DNA of 64,000 bases from Halomonas organivorans (GCF_014192055.1 NZ_JACHXM010000005.1:156981-220980); one strand, 5' to 3'. Counted from the first letter of the stretch, positions 8,755 to 18,110 are shown. Notes: a model not told the origin generated them from the sequence alone. Translations and numbers: made by a program.

Positions 8755-10419
8755 ATGGCGCAGGCATCGACATCGCGCGCCTGGCTTGCCGGCCTGGCGC
8801 GCGCCGAAAGAGGGCGGCTGGGCCTGGCCGTCGCCTGCGGCCTGGTCGCCGGCGTCAGCACCATGGCCCAACTGGCCCTGCTGGCCTGGCTGGTCACGGC
8901 GTTGCTGGTGGAGGGGAGGGAACTCACCTCGCTGGTGACCCCTTTTGCCGTCCTGGCCGGACTGATGGGGCTGCGCGCCCTGGCCCAGTGGGGGCAGGAA
9001 GCGGCCGGGCTCGCCGCCAGCCTGCGGCTTCGCCGGCGGGCCCGCGGCGAGCTGCTCGACCAGCTGGCACGGCTCGGTCCGGTCGGGGTCACCGGTCATC
9101 ACAGCGCCAGTCTGGCCCATCGCGTGGTGGACCAGGTCGAGGCGCTCGACGGCTACGTGGCGCGCTACCTGCCGCAGCGCTATCTCGCCTTGCTGCTGCC
9201 GCTGGTGATCCTGGCGGTGGTGGCCTGGCTCGACTGGCTGGCGGCACTCTTCCTGCTGCTGGCTGCGCCCCTGATCCCGCTGTTCATGGCCCTGGTGGGC
9301 ATGGGCGCCGAGCGGCTCAACGAGGAACAGTTCAATGCCGTGGCGCGGCTGTCGCGCCACTTCATCGACCGGGTGCGCGGCATCGCCACCCTGCAGCTGT
9401 TCGGCCGCACCGCGGCGGCCACCGACGAGGTCCACGCCGCCGCCGACGACTATCGCCGGCGTACCCTGCGCCCGCTGCGCCTGGCTTTTCTCTCCTCGGC
9501 GGTGCTCGAGTTCTTCGCTGCCGTGTCGATTGCCGTGGTGGCCATCTACGTGGGCTTCGGCCTGCTCGGTTACATCAGCTACGGCCCCGCCGACCAGCTG
9601 ACGCTGTTCACCGGGCTGCTGGCGCTGCTGCTGGCGCCGGAATTCTTCCAGCCGCTGCGCAGCCTGGCCCAGCATTACCATGATCGGGCCTCGGCGCTGG
9701 GCGCCGCCGAGGGCATGGTGGCACTGCTGGAGGAAACCCCGCGGCGCAGCGGCCGTCCCTCCGCGCCGCCCCGTGCGGCGCGGGCGAGGGTCGAACTCGA
9801 GGCGATCACGGTGATGCATCCCGAGCGCGGCCGCGTGCTGGGGCCGCTGGACCTGACGCTGGCGCCTGGGGAAATGCTGGCGATCAGCGGGCCCTCGGGG
9901 GCCGGCAAGTCGACCCTGCTGCAGCTGCTGGCGGGGTTCCTCGACCCCGATTCCGGTGAGCGACGAACAGCACAGGGAATGGCCGTGGCGTGGATGGACC
10001 AGCGTCCGCTGCTGGTTCACGGCAGCCTGGCCGACAACCTGCGCCTGGCGGCCCCCGAGGCCGACGAGCGGGCGATGCGCCGAGCGCTCGATGCCGCCGG
10101 GCTCGGTCAACTGGTGGCCGGCCTGCCGGACGGGATCGAGACCCCGGTCGGCGAGCGCGGCGCGGGGCTATCCGGCGGCCAGGCCCAGCGGTTGGCGCTG
10201 GCGCGGATCTTCCTCTCCGAGGCAAGCCTTGTGCTGCTCGACGAGCCCACCGAGAGCCTCGATGCCGACAGCGAGGGACATGTGCTGGAGGCGCTCACGG
10301 CGCTGGCCGCCGAAGGGCGCAGCCTGGTCATCGCCAGCCACCGAGCCGCGCCGCTGGCGTATGCCGATCGCCACCTGGCACTGCGCGACGGGCGCCTGGA
10401 GGAGGTGGCCGATGGCTGA
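8755..10419 (+). CDS. cydD: CydD, half-transporter of the CydDC thiol reductant ABC exporter
   Basis: One half of the heterodimeric ABC exporter. In E. coli it moves glutathione/cysteine (and is reported to bind haem) and is needed to assemble cytochrome bd. An N-terminal six-helix transmembrane domain spans about residues 20-330. The nucleotide-binding domain follows with Walker A SGPSGAGKST, Q-loop around AWMDQRPLL, signature LSGGQAQRLALAR, Walker B LVLLDEPTE and H-loop IASHR. The 554-aa length is normal. The gene starts 4 bp after cydB and overlaps cydC by 8 bp, so all four cyd genes are probably one transcript. Confidence 0.93.
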   Translation: MAQASTSRAWLAGLARAERGRLGLAVACGLVAGVSTMAQLALLAWLVTALLVEGRELTSLVTPFAVLAGLMGLRALAQWGQEAAGLAASLRLRRRARGELLDQLARLGPVGVTGHHSASLAHRVVDQVEALDGYVARYLPQRYLALLLPLVILAVVAWLDWLAALFLLLAAPLIPLFMALVGMGAERLNEEQFNAVARLSRHFIDRVRGIATLQLFGRTAAATDEVHAAADDYRRRTLRPLRLAFLSSAVLEFFAAVSIAVVAIYVGFGLLGYISYGPADQLTLFTGLLALLLAPEFFQPLRSLAQHYHDRASALGAAEGMVALLEETPRRSGRPSAPPRAARARVELEAITVMHPERGRVLGPLDLTLAPGEMLAISGPSGAGKSTLLQLLAGFLDPDSGERRTAQGMAVAWMDQRPLLVHGSLADNLRLAAPEADERAMRRALDAAGLGQLVAGLPDGIETPVGERGAGLSGGQAQRLALARIFLSEASLVLLDEPTESLDADSEGHVLEALTALAAEGRSLVIASHRAAPLAYADRHLALRDGRLEEVADG

Positions 10420-12160
10420 GCGACGCGGCGTGATCGCCACCCTGGCGCCTTGGCTACGCCTGCTCGGTCGGCGCCGCGGGCGGCTGGCGGCCGGTGCCGG
10501 CCTCATGTCGCTGGCCCTGGCCGCGGCGCTCGGCCTGCTGGCGCTGTCGGGCTGGTTTATCACCGCGACCGGCCTGGCGGGGCTGGCCCTGGCGGCGGGG
10601 GCCGCGCTGACGCTCGACGTCTATGTGCCGGGCGGCGGCATCCGTGGCTTCGCGGTGACTCGCACCGTGGCGCGCTACCTGGAACGGCTCTACAACCACG
10701 ACACCATCCTGCGCCTGCTGGCCGACCTGCGCGGGCGCATGTTCGCCGTGCTGGCCGGACTCGACGGTCGCTCGTTGGCGCAGCGTCGGGCCAGCGACTG
10801 GCTGAATCGGCTCACTGCCGATATCGACACCCTGGACAGCCTGTTCCTGCGCCTGCTGGCCCCGGCGGCGGTGGCGCTGCTGGCAATCCTCGCGCTGGCC
10901 GGGTTCCTGGCGCTGTGGTCGCCGGCGGCGGGGCTGTCGGTGGCGAGCGTGCTCGGCGTTGCCTGGAGTTGGCTGACATGGGGCCAGGCGCGCCTGGGCC
11001 TTGCCGCCAGTCGGCGTCGGATCGCCGAACTGGAACGGCTGCGTGGCCGGCTGATTGAGCAGCTCCAGGGGCTCGCCGAGCTGGAGACCTACGGCAGCCT
11101 GGCGGCCCGGCGGCGGCATCTCGAGACCATCGAGGCACGCTTGTACGATGACCAGCGCCGATTGGGTCACTTCGCGGCACTGGGCTCGGCGCTGGCCGGG
11201 CTGGCCGTGGGACTCGGCTGGCTCTCGGCGCTGTGGCTGGGTGCCCTGGCCTGGCAGGCCGGAGCGCTGTCCGGCCCGCTGATGGTGATGATGCCGCTGG
11301 CAGTGATGGCGCTGAGCGAGGCGCTGGCCGCGCTCCCCATGGCCTTTACCCAGTTCGGGGCGACCCTGGCCGCCGCCGAGCGCCTCAATGCGCTGGACGA
11401 TGCCCGGCGCGACGCCGCGCCCCAGACCGGGACGAGCCTGCCCGACGGGGCGCTGGCGCTATCCCTCGAGGAGGTCTCGCTGCGCTATCCTGGGGCCCTG
11501 AGCCCGGTGTTCGATGGCTTTTCCCTGGCCCTGGCACCCGGGGAACGAGTCGCGGTGCACGGCGTGTCGGGCAGCGGCAAGTCGAGCCTGGCGGCGCTGG
11601 CCACCGGCCAACTGGTGCCGGACGCGGGAGCCGTGGGGCTGGGCGGCCTGCCGCTGGCGGACATCGCTGCGCAGGATTTGGCCGACCGGGTGGCCTGCCT
11701 GACCCAGCACACCGAGCTGTTCGACGACAGCCTGGCCGCCAACCTGCGGCTCGCCGCGCCCGAGGCCGAGACATCCCGGCTGTGGGCCGTGCTCGCCACC
11801 GTGGAGTTGGCCGACTGGGCACAGGCCCTGCCTCGAGGACTCGATACCCGGGTGGGTGAGGGCGGTCGTCGCCTCTCCGGCGGCCAGGCGCGACGCCTCG
11901 CGCTGGCCCGGCTGCTGCTGCGCGGCCCGGGGCTGGTGATCCTCGACGAGCCGTTCGCCGGCCTCGACTCGGCACTCGCGGCGCGCATCGCCGAGCGGCT
12001 CGATGCCTGGCTCGCGGGGCGCAGCGTGCTCTACCTGGTGCACGAGCGTACGACCCAGGCGTGTCTGCCGGGCGTGTGCCGTTGGCAAGCGTTGGCGAAC
12101 GGCGCCGAACCGGCCTTTGCGCCGCCGCCGGGAATCTTTCAGGATGGTGCAAAGCACTGA
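10412..12160 (+). CDS. cydC: CydC, half-transporter of the CydDC thiol reductant ABC exporter
   Basis: Partner of CydD. From the ATG at 10412 it is 582 aa with the typical CydC layout. Transmembrane helices fill about the first 310 residues, including the YVPGGGIRGFAVTRTVARYLERL segment. The NBD follows with Walker A HGVSGSGKSSL, signature LSGGQARRLALAR, Walker B LVILDEPFAGLD and an H-loop His (VHERT). The start is fixed by GGAGGAGG 7-14 bp upstream inside the end of cydD. Longer in-frame readings upstream lie wholly within cydD. It is followed 13 bp later by the deaminase gene, so read-through into purine metabolism is possible. Confidence 0.93.
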   Translation: MAERRGVIATLAPWLRLLGRRRGRLAAGAGLMSLALAAALGLLALSGWFITATGLAGLALAAGAALTLDVYVPGGGIRGFAVTRTVARYLERLYNHDTILRLLADLRGRMFAVLAGLDGRSLAQRRASDWLNRLTADIDTLDSLFLRLLAPAAVALLAILALAGFLALWSPAAGLSVASVLGVAWSWLTWGQARLGLAASRRRIAELERLRGRLIEQLQGLAELETYGSLAARRRHLETIEARLYDDQRRLGHFAALGSALAGLAVGLGWLSALWLGALAWQAGALSGPLMVMMPLAVMALSEALAALPMAFTQFGATLAAAERLNALDDARRDAAPQTGTSLPDGALALSLEEVSLRYPGALSPVFDGFSLALAPGERVAVHGVSGSGKSSLAALATGQLVPDAGAVGLGGLPLADIAAQDLADRVACLTQHTELFDDSLAANLRLAAPEAETSRLWAVLATVELADWAQALPRGLDTRVGEGGRRLSGGQARRLALARLLLRGPGLVILDEPFAGLDSALAARIAERLDAWLAGRSVLYLVHERTTQACLPGVCRWQALANGAEPAFAPPPGIFQDGAKH

Positions 12161-12173
12161 CACGAGGTGAGCC

Positions 12174-13169
12174 ATGCGGGATTTCCTCAAGGCCCTGCCC
12201 AAGGCCGAACTGCACCTGCATATCGAGGGCACCCTGGAGCCTGAACTGATGATGGCGCTGGCCGAGCGCAACGGCGTGCGCCTGCCCTACGCCTCGGTGG
12301 AAGAGGTGCGCGCCGCCTACGATTTCAGCGATCTGCAGTCCTTTCTGGACCTCTACTTCCAGGGCATGAGCGTGCTGCGTACCGCCCAGGACTTCGAGGA
12401 CCTGGCGATGGACTACTTCCGCCGAGCCGCCGACGAGGGCGTGGTCCACGTGGAGCTGCACGTGGACCCTCAGGCGCACCTGGCGCGCGGCGTCGAGCTG
12501 GCCACGGTGATGGAGGGGCTGGGGCGTGCCCGGCGGCGCGCCGAACGCGAGCTCGACCTGTCCACGGCGATGATCCTGGCCTTCCTGCGTGACCGGCCCG
12601 CCGAGGAAGCGCTGGACCTGCTCGAGCGGGCCGCACCCTATTGGGAGACGCTGGACGCGGTGGGGCTCGACAGCGCCGAGGTCGGCAATCCGCCGGCCAA
12701 GTTCGCCGAGGCGTTCCGCCGCGCCAGCGCCCTCGGCCTGGCACGGGTCGCCCACGCCGGCGAGGAGGGCCCTCCGGACTATATCCGCGAGGCGCTGGAC
12801 GTGCTCGACGTCTGCCGCGTCGACCATGGCGTGCGCTGCCTGGAGGACCCGACCCTGGTCGCCCGGCTGCGTGACGAGGCGATGGTGCTGACCGTCTGCC
12901 CGCTTTCCAACCTGCGCCTCAGGGTCGTCGAGCGGCTCGAGGACCATCCGCTGCCGGCGATGCTCGAGGCCGGCCTCAACCTGACCCTCAACTCCGACGA
13001 TCCCGCCTACTTCGGCGGCGGCATGCTGGACAATTTCCTGGCCTGCCGGCGCGCCTTCGGCTGGTCCCGGGAAGTGTTCCTGGGGCTGGCCAGCAACGCC
13101 ATCGAAGCCGCCTTCATGAGCGAAGCGCGCCGCGCCGAGCTGCGCGAGCGGCTCGCCGCCTGTCGCTGA
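12174..13169 (+). CDS. add: Adenosine/adenine deaminase family protein (probably adenine deaminase)
   Basis: Zinc metallohydrolase of the amidohydrolase superfamily that deaminates adenosine to inosine or adenine to hypoxanthine. At 331 aa it has all the ADA motifs: AELHLHIEGTL (Zn His pair), the HAGEE motif near residue 200 with catalytic Glu, the downstream VDHG His, and NSDDP with the metal Asp. The HAGEEGPPDYI stretch resembles the bacterial and fungal adenine deaminase branch more than classical adenosine deaminases. Adenine deaminase would also fit the neighbouring guanine deaminase and xanthine dehydrogenase, giving hypoxanthine for XDH. That substrate call is an inference. The ATG is preceded by CGAGGTGAGCC. 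Confidence 0.82.
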   Translation: MRDFLKALPKAELHLHIEGTLEPELMMALAERNGVRLPYASVEEVRAAYDFSDLQSFLDLYFQGMSVLRTAQDFEDLAMDYFRRAADEGVVHVELHVDPQAHLARGVELATVMEGLGRARRRAERELDLSTAMILAFLRDRPAEEALDLLERAAPYWETLDAVGLDSAEVGNPPAKFAEAFRRASALGLARVAHAGEEGPPDYIREALDVLDVCRVDHGVRCLEDPTLVARLRDEAMVLTVCPLSNLRLRVVERLEDHPLPAMLEAGLNLTLNSDDPAYFGGGMLDNFLACRRAFGWSREVFLGLASNAIEAAFMSEARRAELRERLAACR

Positions 13170-13215
13170 GCCCCGCCGCTGGCACGGTGGCTCGCTATCG
13201 GGCCCCACGAAAAAG

Positions 13216-13237
13216 GGGCGGCTCTTGCGAGCCGCCC
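13216..13237 (-). terminator. Rho-independent terminator after guanine deaminase
   Basis: A perfect 9-bp stem, GGGCGGCTC / GAGCCGCCC, encloses the tetraloop TTGC. Read on the minus strand, the stem is followed by CTTTTTCG, a usable T-tract. It sits 38 bp past the guanine deaminase stop and could also damp read-through from the rightward deaminase gene. Confidence 0.8.
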
Positions 13238-13275
13238 AAGTGGGTACCACACCCAATGACGAAACAGCGTGGCGG

Positions 13276-14601
13276 TCAGGCCGCGCGCTGGTGCACCCGT
13301 CGGCCGTCGGCCCAGGTGGCGTATACCGTGCGGTCGTCACCCAGCATCATCAGCGCGAACAGCGTCTCGGCGAGTGACTGACAGCGGGCGGTGCGCCGGG
13401 CCAGCAGCGGCGTGGCGGCGGGGTCGAGGACCACGATGTCGGCCTCGCCGCCCTCGCGCAGACGACCGATGCGGTCGTCCAGGTGCAGGGCGCGGGCGTT
13501 GCCCAGCGTCAGGCGGTAGAAGCCCTGCCAGGCGGTGAGCGGCTGGCCGAGTAGCTGGCCGACCTGGTAGGCGGCCTTGAGGGTCGCCAGCCCCGAGAGA
13601 TCGGTGCCGGCGCCCACGTCGCTGGCGATGCTGGTGGCGAGGCCCATCTCACGGCAGGCCTGGCGGTCGAACAGCCCGCTGCCGAGGAACAGGTTGGACG
13701 TGGGACAGAAGGCGATGCTGGCGCCGGCATCGGCCAGCCGACGGCGCATGCCCTGGTCCAGGTGGATGCCGTGGGCGAAGGTGCTGCGTGGCCCGACGAG
13801 CCCGAAGTGCTCGTAGACCCCCAGGTAGTCCTGACACTCCGGGAACAGCTCGGCGACCCAGGCGATCTCGCCCTCGTTCTCGGAAAGGTGAGTCTGCAGG
13901 TGCAGGTCCGGGGCATTGCGCAGCACCGCGCCGGTGGCCTCGAGCTGCTCGCGGCTCGAGGTGGGGGCGAAGCGTGGCGTCAGGCTGTAGCCCAGACGGT
14001 CCTTGCCGTGCCAGTCGCCGATAAGCCGCTCGCTGTCGCGCAGCCCGCCCAGGGTGTCGTCGACCAGGGCCTCCGGGGCGTGGCGGTCCATCAGTACCTT
14101 GCCGGCCAGCATGCGCAGGCCGCGGGCCTTGGCGGCGGTGAAGAAGGCGTCCACCGAGCCGGGATGCGAGGTGCAGAACACCTGGGCGGTGGTGGTACCG
14201 GCGCGCAGCGTCTCGTCGAGGAAGGCCTCGGCTACCGACTCGGCGTGGGCGCGCTGGGCGAAGCGGCACTCTTCCGGGAAGGTGTAGTCGTTCAGCCAGT
14301 CGAGCAGCTGTCGGCCGTAGGAGGCCATGATGTCGAGCTGCGCATAGTGCACGTGGCTGTCGATGAAGCCCGGCATCATCAGCTTGTCCGAGTAGTCCAC
14401 CACCTCGATGTCGGAGGGCAGGTGCGGGGCCAGCTCGGCGAAGTCGGCGACGGCGCGGATATGGCCGTCGACCAGCCAGATGGCACCGTCTTCCAGGTGG
14501 CGCACGCTGCCCGGCGCCGGGGCGTCGTCCTCGCCCGGGTCGGCGTCGAAGCTCAGCAGCGGGCCGCGCAGCACGCGCATGGGGGTACGGGGGTCGTTCA
14601 T
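13276..14601 (-). CDS. guaD: Guanine deaminase
   Basis: Zinc amidohydrolase that converts guanine to xanthine, feeding the adjacent xanthine dehydrogenase. From the ATG at 14601 it is 441 aa, the usual size. Visible motifs are DSHVHYAQLDIMASYG (metal HxH), PEECRF, TSHPGSVDAFF, QTHLSENEGEI (metal/substrate His and Glu), HGIHLDQGMRR, PTSNLFLGSGLF and SDVGAGTDLS (metal Asp). The start is chosen at MNDPRTP because GGAGAGATTC lies immediately upstream. An in-frame extension up to 14715 would run through a palindromic control site. The gene is transcribed on its own, from the 202-bp gap after xdhC. Confidence 0.93.
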   Translation of the reverse strand: MNDPRTPMRVLRGPLLSFDADPGEDDAPAPGSVRHLEDGAIWLVDGHIRAVADFAELAPHLPSDIEVVDYSDKLMMPGFIDSHVHYAQLDIMASYGRQLLDWLNDYTFPEECRFAQRAHAESVAEAFLDETLRAGTTTAQVFCTSHPGSVDAFFTAAKARGLRMLAGKVLMDRHAPEALVDDTLGGLRDSERLIGDWHGKDRLGYSLTPRFAPTSSREQLEATGAVLRNAPDLHLQTHLSENEGEIAWVAELFPECQDYLGVYEHFGLVGPRSTFAHGIHLDQGMRRRLADAGASIAFCPTSNLFLGSGLFDRQACREMGLATSIASDVGAGTDLSGLATLKAAYQVGQLLGQPLTAWQGFYRLTLGNARALHLDDRIGRLREGGEADIVVLDPAATPLLARRTARCQSLAETLFALMMLGDDRTVYATWADGRRVHQRAA

Positions 14602-14697
14602 GAATCTCTCCAATCGGCGCCGGTCCGGCCGACGCAACGCGATGTTGGCTTCAAGGTCATGGATGCCGTGCGCCGGGGACAAGTCGGAGCGAGGGTT

Positions 14698-14717
14698 TTT
14701 TGCCATGCATGGCAAAA
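14698..14717. promoter_or_regulatory. Perfect 20-bp palindrome upstream of guanine deaminase
   Basis: TTTTGCCATG is followed directly by its exact complement, CATGGCAAAA. It lies 97 bp upstream of the guaD start and about 100 bp from the xdhC stop, where an operator would be expected. An imperfect inverted repeat (GTAG-cg-CCCAT-gg-ATGGG-t-CTAC, 14718-14740) abuts it. The binding protein is unknown. The motif is unlike the RutR-type boxes near xdhA. Confidence 0.6.
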
Positions 14718-14803
14718 GTAGCGCCCATGGATGGGTCTACAGCGCCTCGCGATGCCTTGTCGCCGGCACAGCTCGGCGTCCGGACTCTCGATAACGGTTG
14801 TCC

Positions 14804-15667
14804 TCAGCGGGCTGGCGGGAACGCCTCGCGCAGGCTCTCCGGGGCGATGCCGCGCCGGTCGGGCCGTGCGTCGGCTGGCTTGAGCGTCAGCAGTTCGGCG
14901 GCCACCGCCAGGGCGATCTCGTAGGGCCGCTTGCCGTGGGCGCCGGGCACGCCGATCGGGCAGCGCACGCCGGCCAGGGCCGCTTCGTCGTGGCCGGCCT
15001 CGATGAGCCTACGGCGGAAGCTCGCCCACTTGCTGTCCGATCCGATCAGGCCGATCGAGGCGCAGTCGCCGCGGCGCAGCAGGGCGTCGACCAGGGCGCG
15101 ATCCTCGGCGTGATCATGGGTCATCACCAGGGCATGGCAGCCGGCCGGCAGCGAGGCCACGGCAGCGGCCGCCTCGCGGCCCTCGGCGCCCATCACGAAG
15201 CGCCGATGGTGCAGGCGCTCGCGGTCGGTGCCGCCGTCGGGAAAGGCGTCCTCACGGCTGTCGAACCACAGCACGCGCCAGGGCAGCGGGGCCAGCACCT
15301 CGACCAGCGCCTGGCCGACGTGGCCGGCGCCGAACAGCGCCACGTCCATCTCGGCGCCGGCGAACAGCTCGATCAGCACGTGCACGTAGCCGCCGCAGCA
15401 CTGGCCGGAACGTCCGCCCAGCGGGAAGGCCTCGAGCCGGGTGTCGGTGCGACCCGCGGCCAGCGCCTCGCGAGCCGCCTCGATGACCTGCAGCTCGAAG
15501 GTGCCGCCGCCCAGGGTGTCGTGGACGGCGTCCTCGGTGATCACCATCTTGGCGCCGGGCTCCCGCGGGGTGGAGCCGGCTACCCCCACCACGCTTGCCA
15601 GCGCGTGGGGGCGGGCCTGGCGCTGCAGGCGATCGAGCGCCGCGTGCCAGGGCTCAGGCCGGTTCAT
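14804..15667 (-). CDS. xdhC: XdhC, xanthine dehydrogenase accessory protein
   Basis: Chaperone that binds molybdenum cofactor, promotes its sulfuration and inserts it into the XdhB subunit. The protein is 287 aa, with an N-terminal XdhC/CoxI domain (SVVGVAGSTPREPGAKMVI, TLGGGTFELQVIEAA) followed by a Cys pair (RSGQCCGGYV). A Rossmann-type domain with LFGAGHVGQALVEVL starts near residue 110. The ATG overlaps the 3' end of xdhB by 14 bp, so it is the third gene of xdhABC. The C-terminal region keeps the IGLIGSDSKWASFRRRL motif of the family. Confidence 0.93.
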   Translation of the reverse strand: MNRPEPWHAALDRLQRQARPHALASVVGVAGSTPREPGAKMVITEDAVHDTLGGGTFELQVIEAAREALAAGRTDTRLEAFPLGGRSGQCCGGYVHVLIELFAGAEMDVALFGAGHVGQALVEVLAPLPWRVLWFDSREDAFPDGGTDRERLHHRRFVMGAEGREAAAAVASLPAGCHALVMTHDHAEDRALVDALLRRGDCASIGLIGSDSKWASFRRRLIEAGHDEAALAGVRCPIGVPGAHGKRPYEIALAVAAELLTLKPADARPDRRGIAPESLREAFPPAR

Positions 15668-18110
15668 GGTCGGATCTCGCGGCGAGCGTCGGCTCGGCCT
15701 GGCGCAGGGCCTCGGCGGCCATCATCACCCGCTCCGGCGTGGCCGGGGTGTCCAGTGCCGGGCTGACCCGGTAGTCGGCCAGGCTCGCCAGGGCATCGCG
15801 CAGCGCCGACCATACCGAGATGCCGAGCATGAAGGGCGGCTCGCCGACGGCCTTGGAGCGGTAGATGCTGGCCTGGGAGTTGGGGTGGCCCTGCAGCAGC
15901 GAGACGTTGAAGGTCTCGGGCAGGTCGCCGAAGGCCGGGATCTTGTAGGTGGCCGGGCCATCGGAAACCAGCCTGCCGGCGTCGTTCCACTTGAGTTCCT
16001 CGCTGGTCATCCAGCCCATGCCCTGGATGAAGCCGCCCTCGATCTGGCCGATGTCGATGGCCGGGTTCAGGGACTCGCCGACGTCGTGGAGGATGTCGGC
16101 GCGGCTGACCCGGTACTCGCCGGACAGGGTGTCGACCTCCACCTCGGCCACGGCGGCGCCGTGGGCGTAGTAGTAGAAGGGGCGGCCGCGGCCGGTGGCG
16201 CGGTCGTAGTGGATAAGCGGGGTGGCGTAGAAGCCCTTCTCGGACAGCGAGACCCGCGCCATGTAGGCCTCCTGGACCAGCTCGCCCCAGGGGATGCGCG
16301 TCTCGGCCTCGCCGATGCCGGCCACCAGGTGACCGTCTTCCAGGCGCATGGCCTCGCGGTCGAGCCCGCCGGCCTCGCGGTCGAAGTGTGAGGCGGCGAA
16401 GTCGAACAGCCGCTCGCGCAGCTTGCTGGCGGCGTCGCGGGCGGCCTGGCCGTTGAGGTCGGCGCCGCTGGAGGCGGCGGTGGGCGAGGTGTTGGGCACC
16501 TTGTCGGTGCGGGTGGCGCTGATGCGCACCCGTTCGAGGTCGAGGCCCAGCTCGCGGGCCACCACCTGGCAGACCTTGGTGTGCAGGCCCTGGCCCATCT
16601 CGGTGCCGCCGTGGTTGATCATCACGCTGCCGTCGGTATAGACGAGCAGCAGGGCGCCGGCCTGGTTGAGGTGCTGGACGGTGAACGAGATGCCGAACTT
16701 CACCGGCGTCAGCGCCAGGCCCTTCTTGACGATCGGGCTCTTGGCGTTGAAGGCGGCGATCTCGCGGCGGCGATTCCAGTAGTCGCTGCTGGCCTCGAGC
16801 TGGCCGATCAGGTCGTGGAGCAGCGACAGCTGCTCGACCCGCTGCCCATAGTGGGTGATGTCGCGTGGCTTGCCGTTCGGATCCTTGGCGCGATAGAGGT
16901 TACGCTTGCGGATGGTCAGCGGGTCCTCGCCGAGGTGACGAGCGATGTCGTCCATGGCCCGCTCGATGATCATCATGCCCTGGGGGCCGCCGAAGCCGCG
17001 GAAGGCGGTGTTGGAGGCCTTGTGGGTCTTGGCCCGCTGGCCGGTCACTCGCGCGTCGCCCAGCGAGTAGGCGTTGTCGGCGTGGAACATGGCGCGGTCG
17101 ACGATGGCGTCGGACAGGTCCGGCGAGTAGCCGCAGTCGCCGATCACGGTGATCTCGCCGCCGGCCAGCACGCCCTGGTCGTCGAAGCCCAGCCGATAGC
17201 GGTTATGGAACGGGTGGCGCTTGCCGGTGGCCCGGGAATCCTCGGCGCGGGGCAGGCGAAGCTTGGCGGCCCGGCCGGTGCGCCGGGCAATCAGCGCGGC
17301 GATGCACGCCCAGGGCGAGGCCTGGGTCTCCTTGCCGCCGAAGCCGCCACCCATGCGGCGCATCTCCATGGTCACCGCATGGAAGGGGATGTCGAGCACC
17401 TCGGCGACCAGCTTCTGGGTCTCGCTCGGGTGCTGGTTGGAGGTGTAGACCATCACCCCCTCGTCCTCGGTGGGCTGGACCAGGCAGGCCTGGCCCTCCA
17501 GGTAGAAGTGTTCCTGGCCGCCGACGAACTGCTCGCCCTCCAGCACGTGCGAGGCGTCCTGCAGGGCCTGGCGCCAGTCGCCGCGCTCGTGGGTGTGGGT
17601 GGGGCGCACGAAGTCGCCGCGCTCGGCCGCGGCCACCGGATCCAGCGAGGCCGGCTGCTCGTCGATCTCGACCACAGCTTCCTTGACCGCCAGGCGGGCG
17701 GCCCGATGGCTCTCCGCGGCGACCGCGAACAGGCACTGGCCGACGTAGCTGATCTCGTCGCTGGCGAAGATCGGGTCGCCCGGGAACACCGGGCCGATGT
17801 CGGTATGGCCGGGCACGTCGGCCAGGGTGATGACGTCTACCACGCCCGGGGCGGACCTGACCTTGTCCAGGTCCAGGCGGGTCAGGCGGCCGTGGGCCAC
17901 CGGCGACAGGCCGAGGGCCACGTGCAGGGTGTCGGCCGGGCTCGGGATGTCGTCGATGTAGGCGGCGCGGCCGGTGACGTGCTTGACGGCGCTCTCGTGG
18001 GCACGGGAGCTGCCGGCGCCGCCCCGGGGATCGACGGTCTCGCGGGCCAGGGGGGCGTCGCCCTGGTTGCGCCGGGAGGTGTCTTGGGCAATGTCAGTGA
18101 GCGTACGCAT
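15654..18110 (-). CDS. xdhB: Xanthine dehydrogenase, molybdopterin-binding large subunit
   Basis: Catalytic Mo-pterin subunit oxidising hypoxanthine to xanthine and xanthine to urate in the cytoplasm. At 818 aa it has the family's normal length. It begins with the a/b hammerhead domain (VTGRAAYIDDIPSPADTLHVAL). It then shows GGFGGKETQASPWA (Mo-site Gln region), FRGFGGPQGM, NHGGTEMGQGLHTKVCQV and, near the C-terminus, GEPPFMLGISVWSALRDA, which carries the active-site Glu. The start is ATG 18110, overlapping xdhA by 17 bp. The small-subunit/large-subunit arrangement is the bacterial two-polypeptide XDH. Confidence 0.95.
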   Translation of the reverse strand: MRTLTDIAQDTSRRNQGDAPLARETVDPRGGAGSSRAHESAVKHVTGRAAYIDDIPSPADTLHVALGLSPVAHGRLTRLDLDKVRSAPGVVDVITLADVPGHTDIGPVFPGDPIFASDEISYVGQCLFAVAAESHRAARLAVKEAVVEIDEQPASLDPVAAAERGDFVRPTHTHERGDWRQALQDASHVLEGEQFVGGQEHFYLEGQACLVQPTEDEGVMVYTSNQHPSETQKLVAEVLDIPFHAVTMEMRRMGGGFGGKETQASPWACIAALIARRTGRAAKLRLPRAEDSRATGKRHPFHNRYRLGFDDQGVLAGGEITVIGDCGYSPDLSDAIVDRAMFHADNAYSLGDARVTGQRAKTHKASNTAFRGFGGPQGMMIIERAMDDIARHLGEDPLTIRKRNLYRAKDPNGKPRDITHYGQRVEQLSLLHDLIGQLEASSDYWNRRREIAAFNAKSPIVKKGLALTPVKFGISFTVQHLNQAGALLLVYTDGSVMINHGGTEMGQGLHTKVCQVVARELGLDLERVRISATRTDKVPNTSPTAASSGADLNGQAARDAASKLRERLFDFAASHFDREAGGLDREAMRLEDGHLVAGIGEAETRIPWGELVQEAYMARVSLSEKGFYATPLIHYDRATGRGRPFYYYAHGAAVAEVEVDTLSGEYRVSRADILHDVGESLNPAIDIGQIEGGFIQGMGWMTSEELKWNDAGRLVSDGPATYKIPAFGDLPETFNVSLLQGHPNSQASIYRSKAVGEPPFMLGISVWSALRDALASLADYRVSPALDTPATPERVMMAAEALRQAEPTLAARSDHEPA

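Noticed and set aside
6306..9092. A 928-codon open frame on the minus strand opposite cydA, cydB and cydD
   Set aside because: It is antisense to three genes with clear motifs; its translation is His/Gln/Arg-rich low-complexity sequence typical of GC-rich shadow frames.
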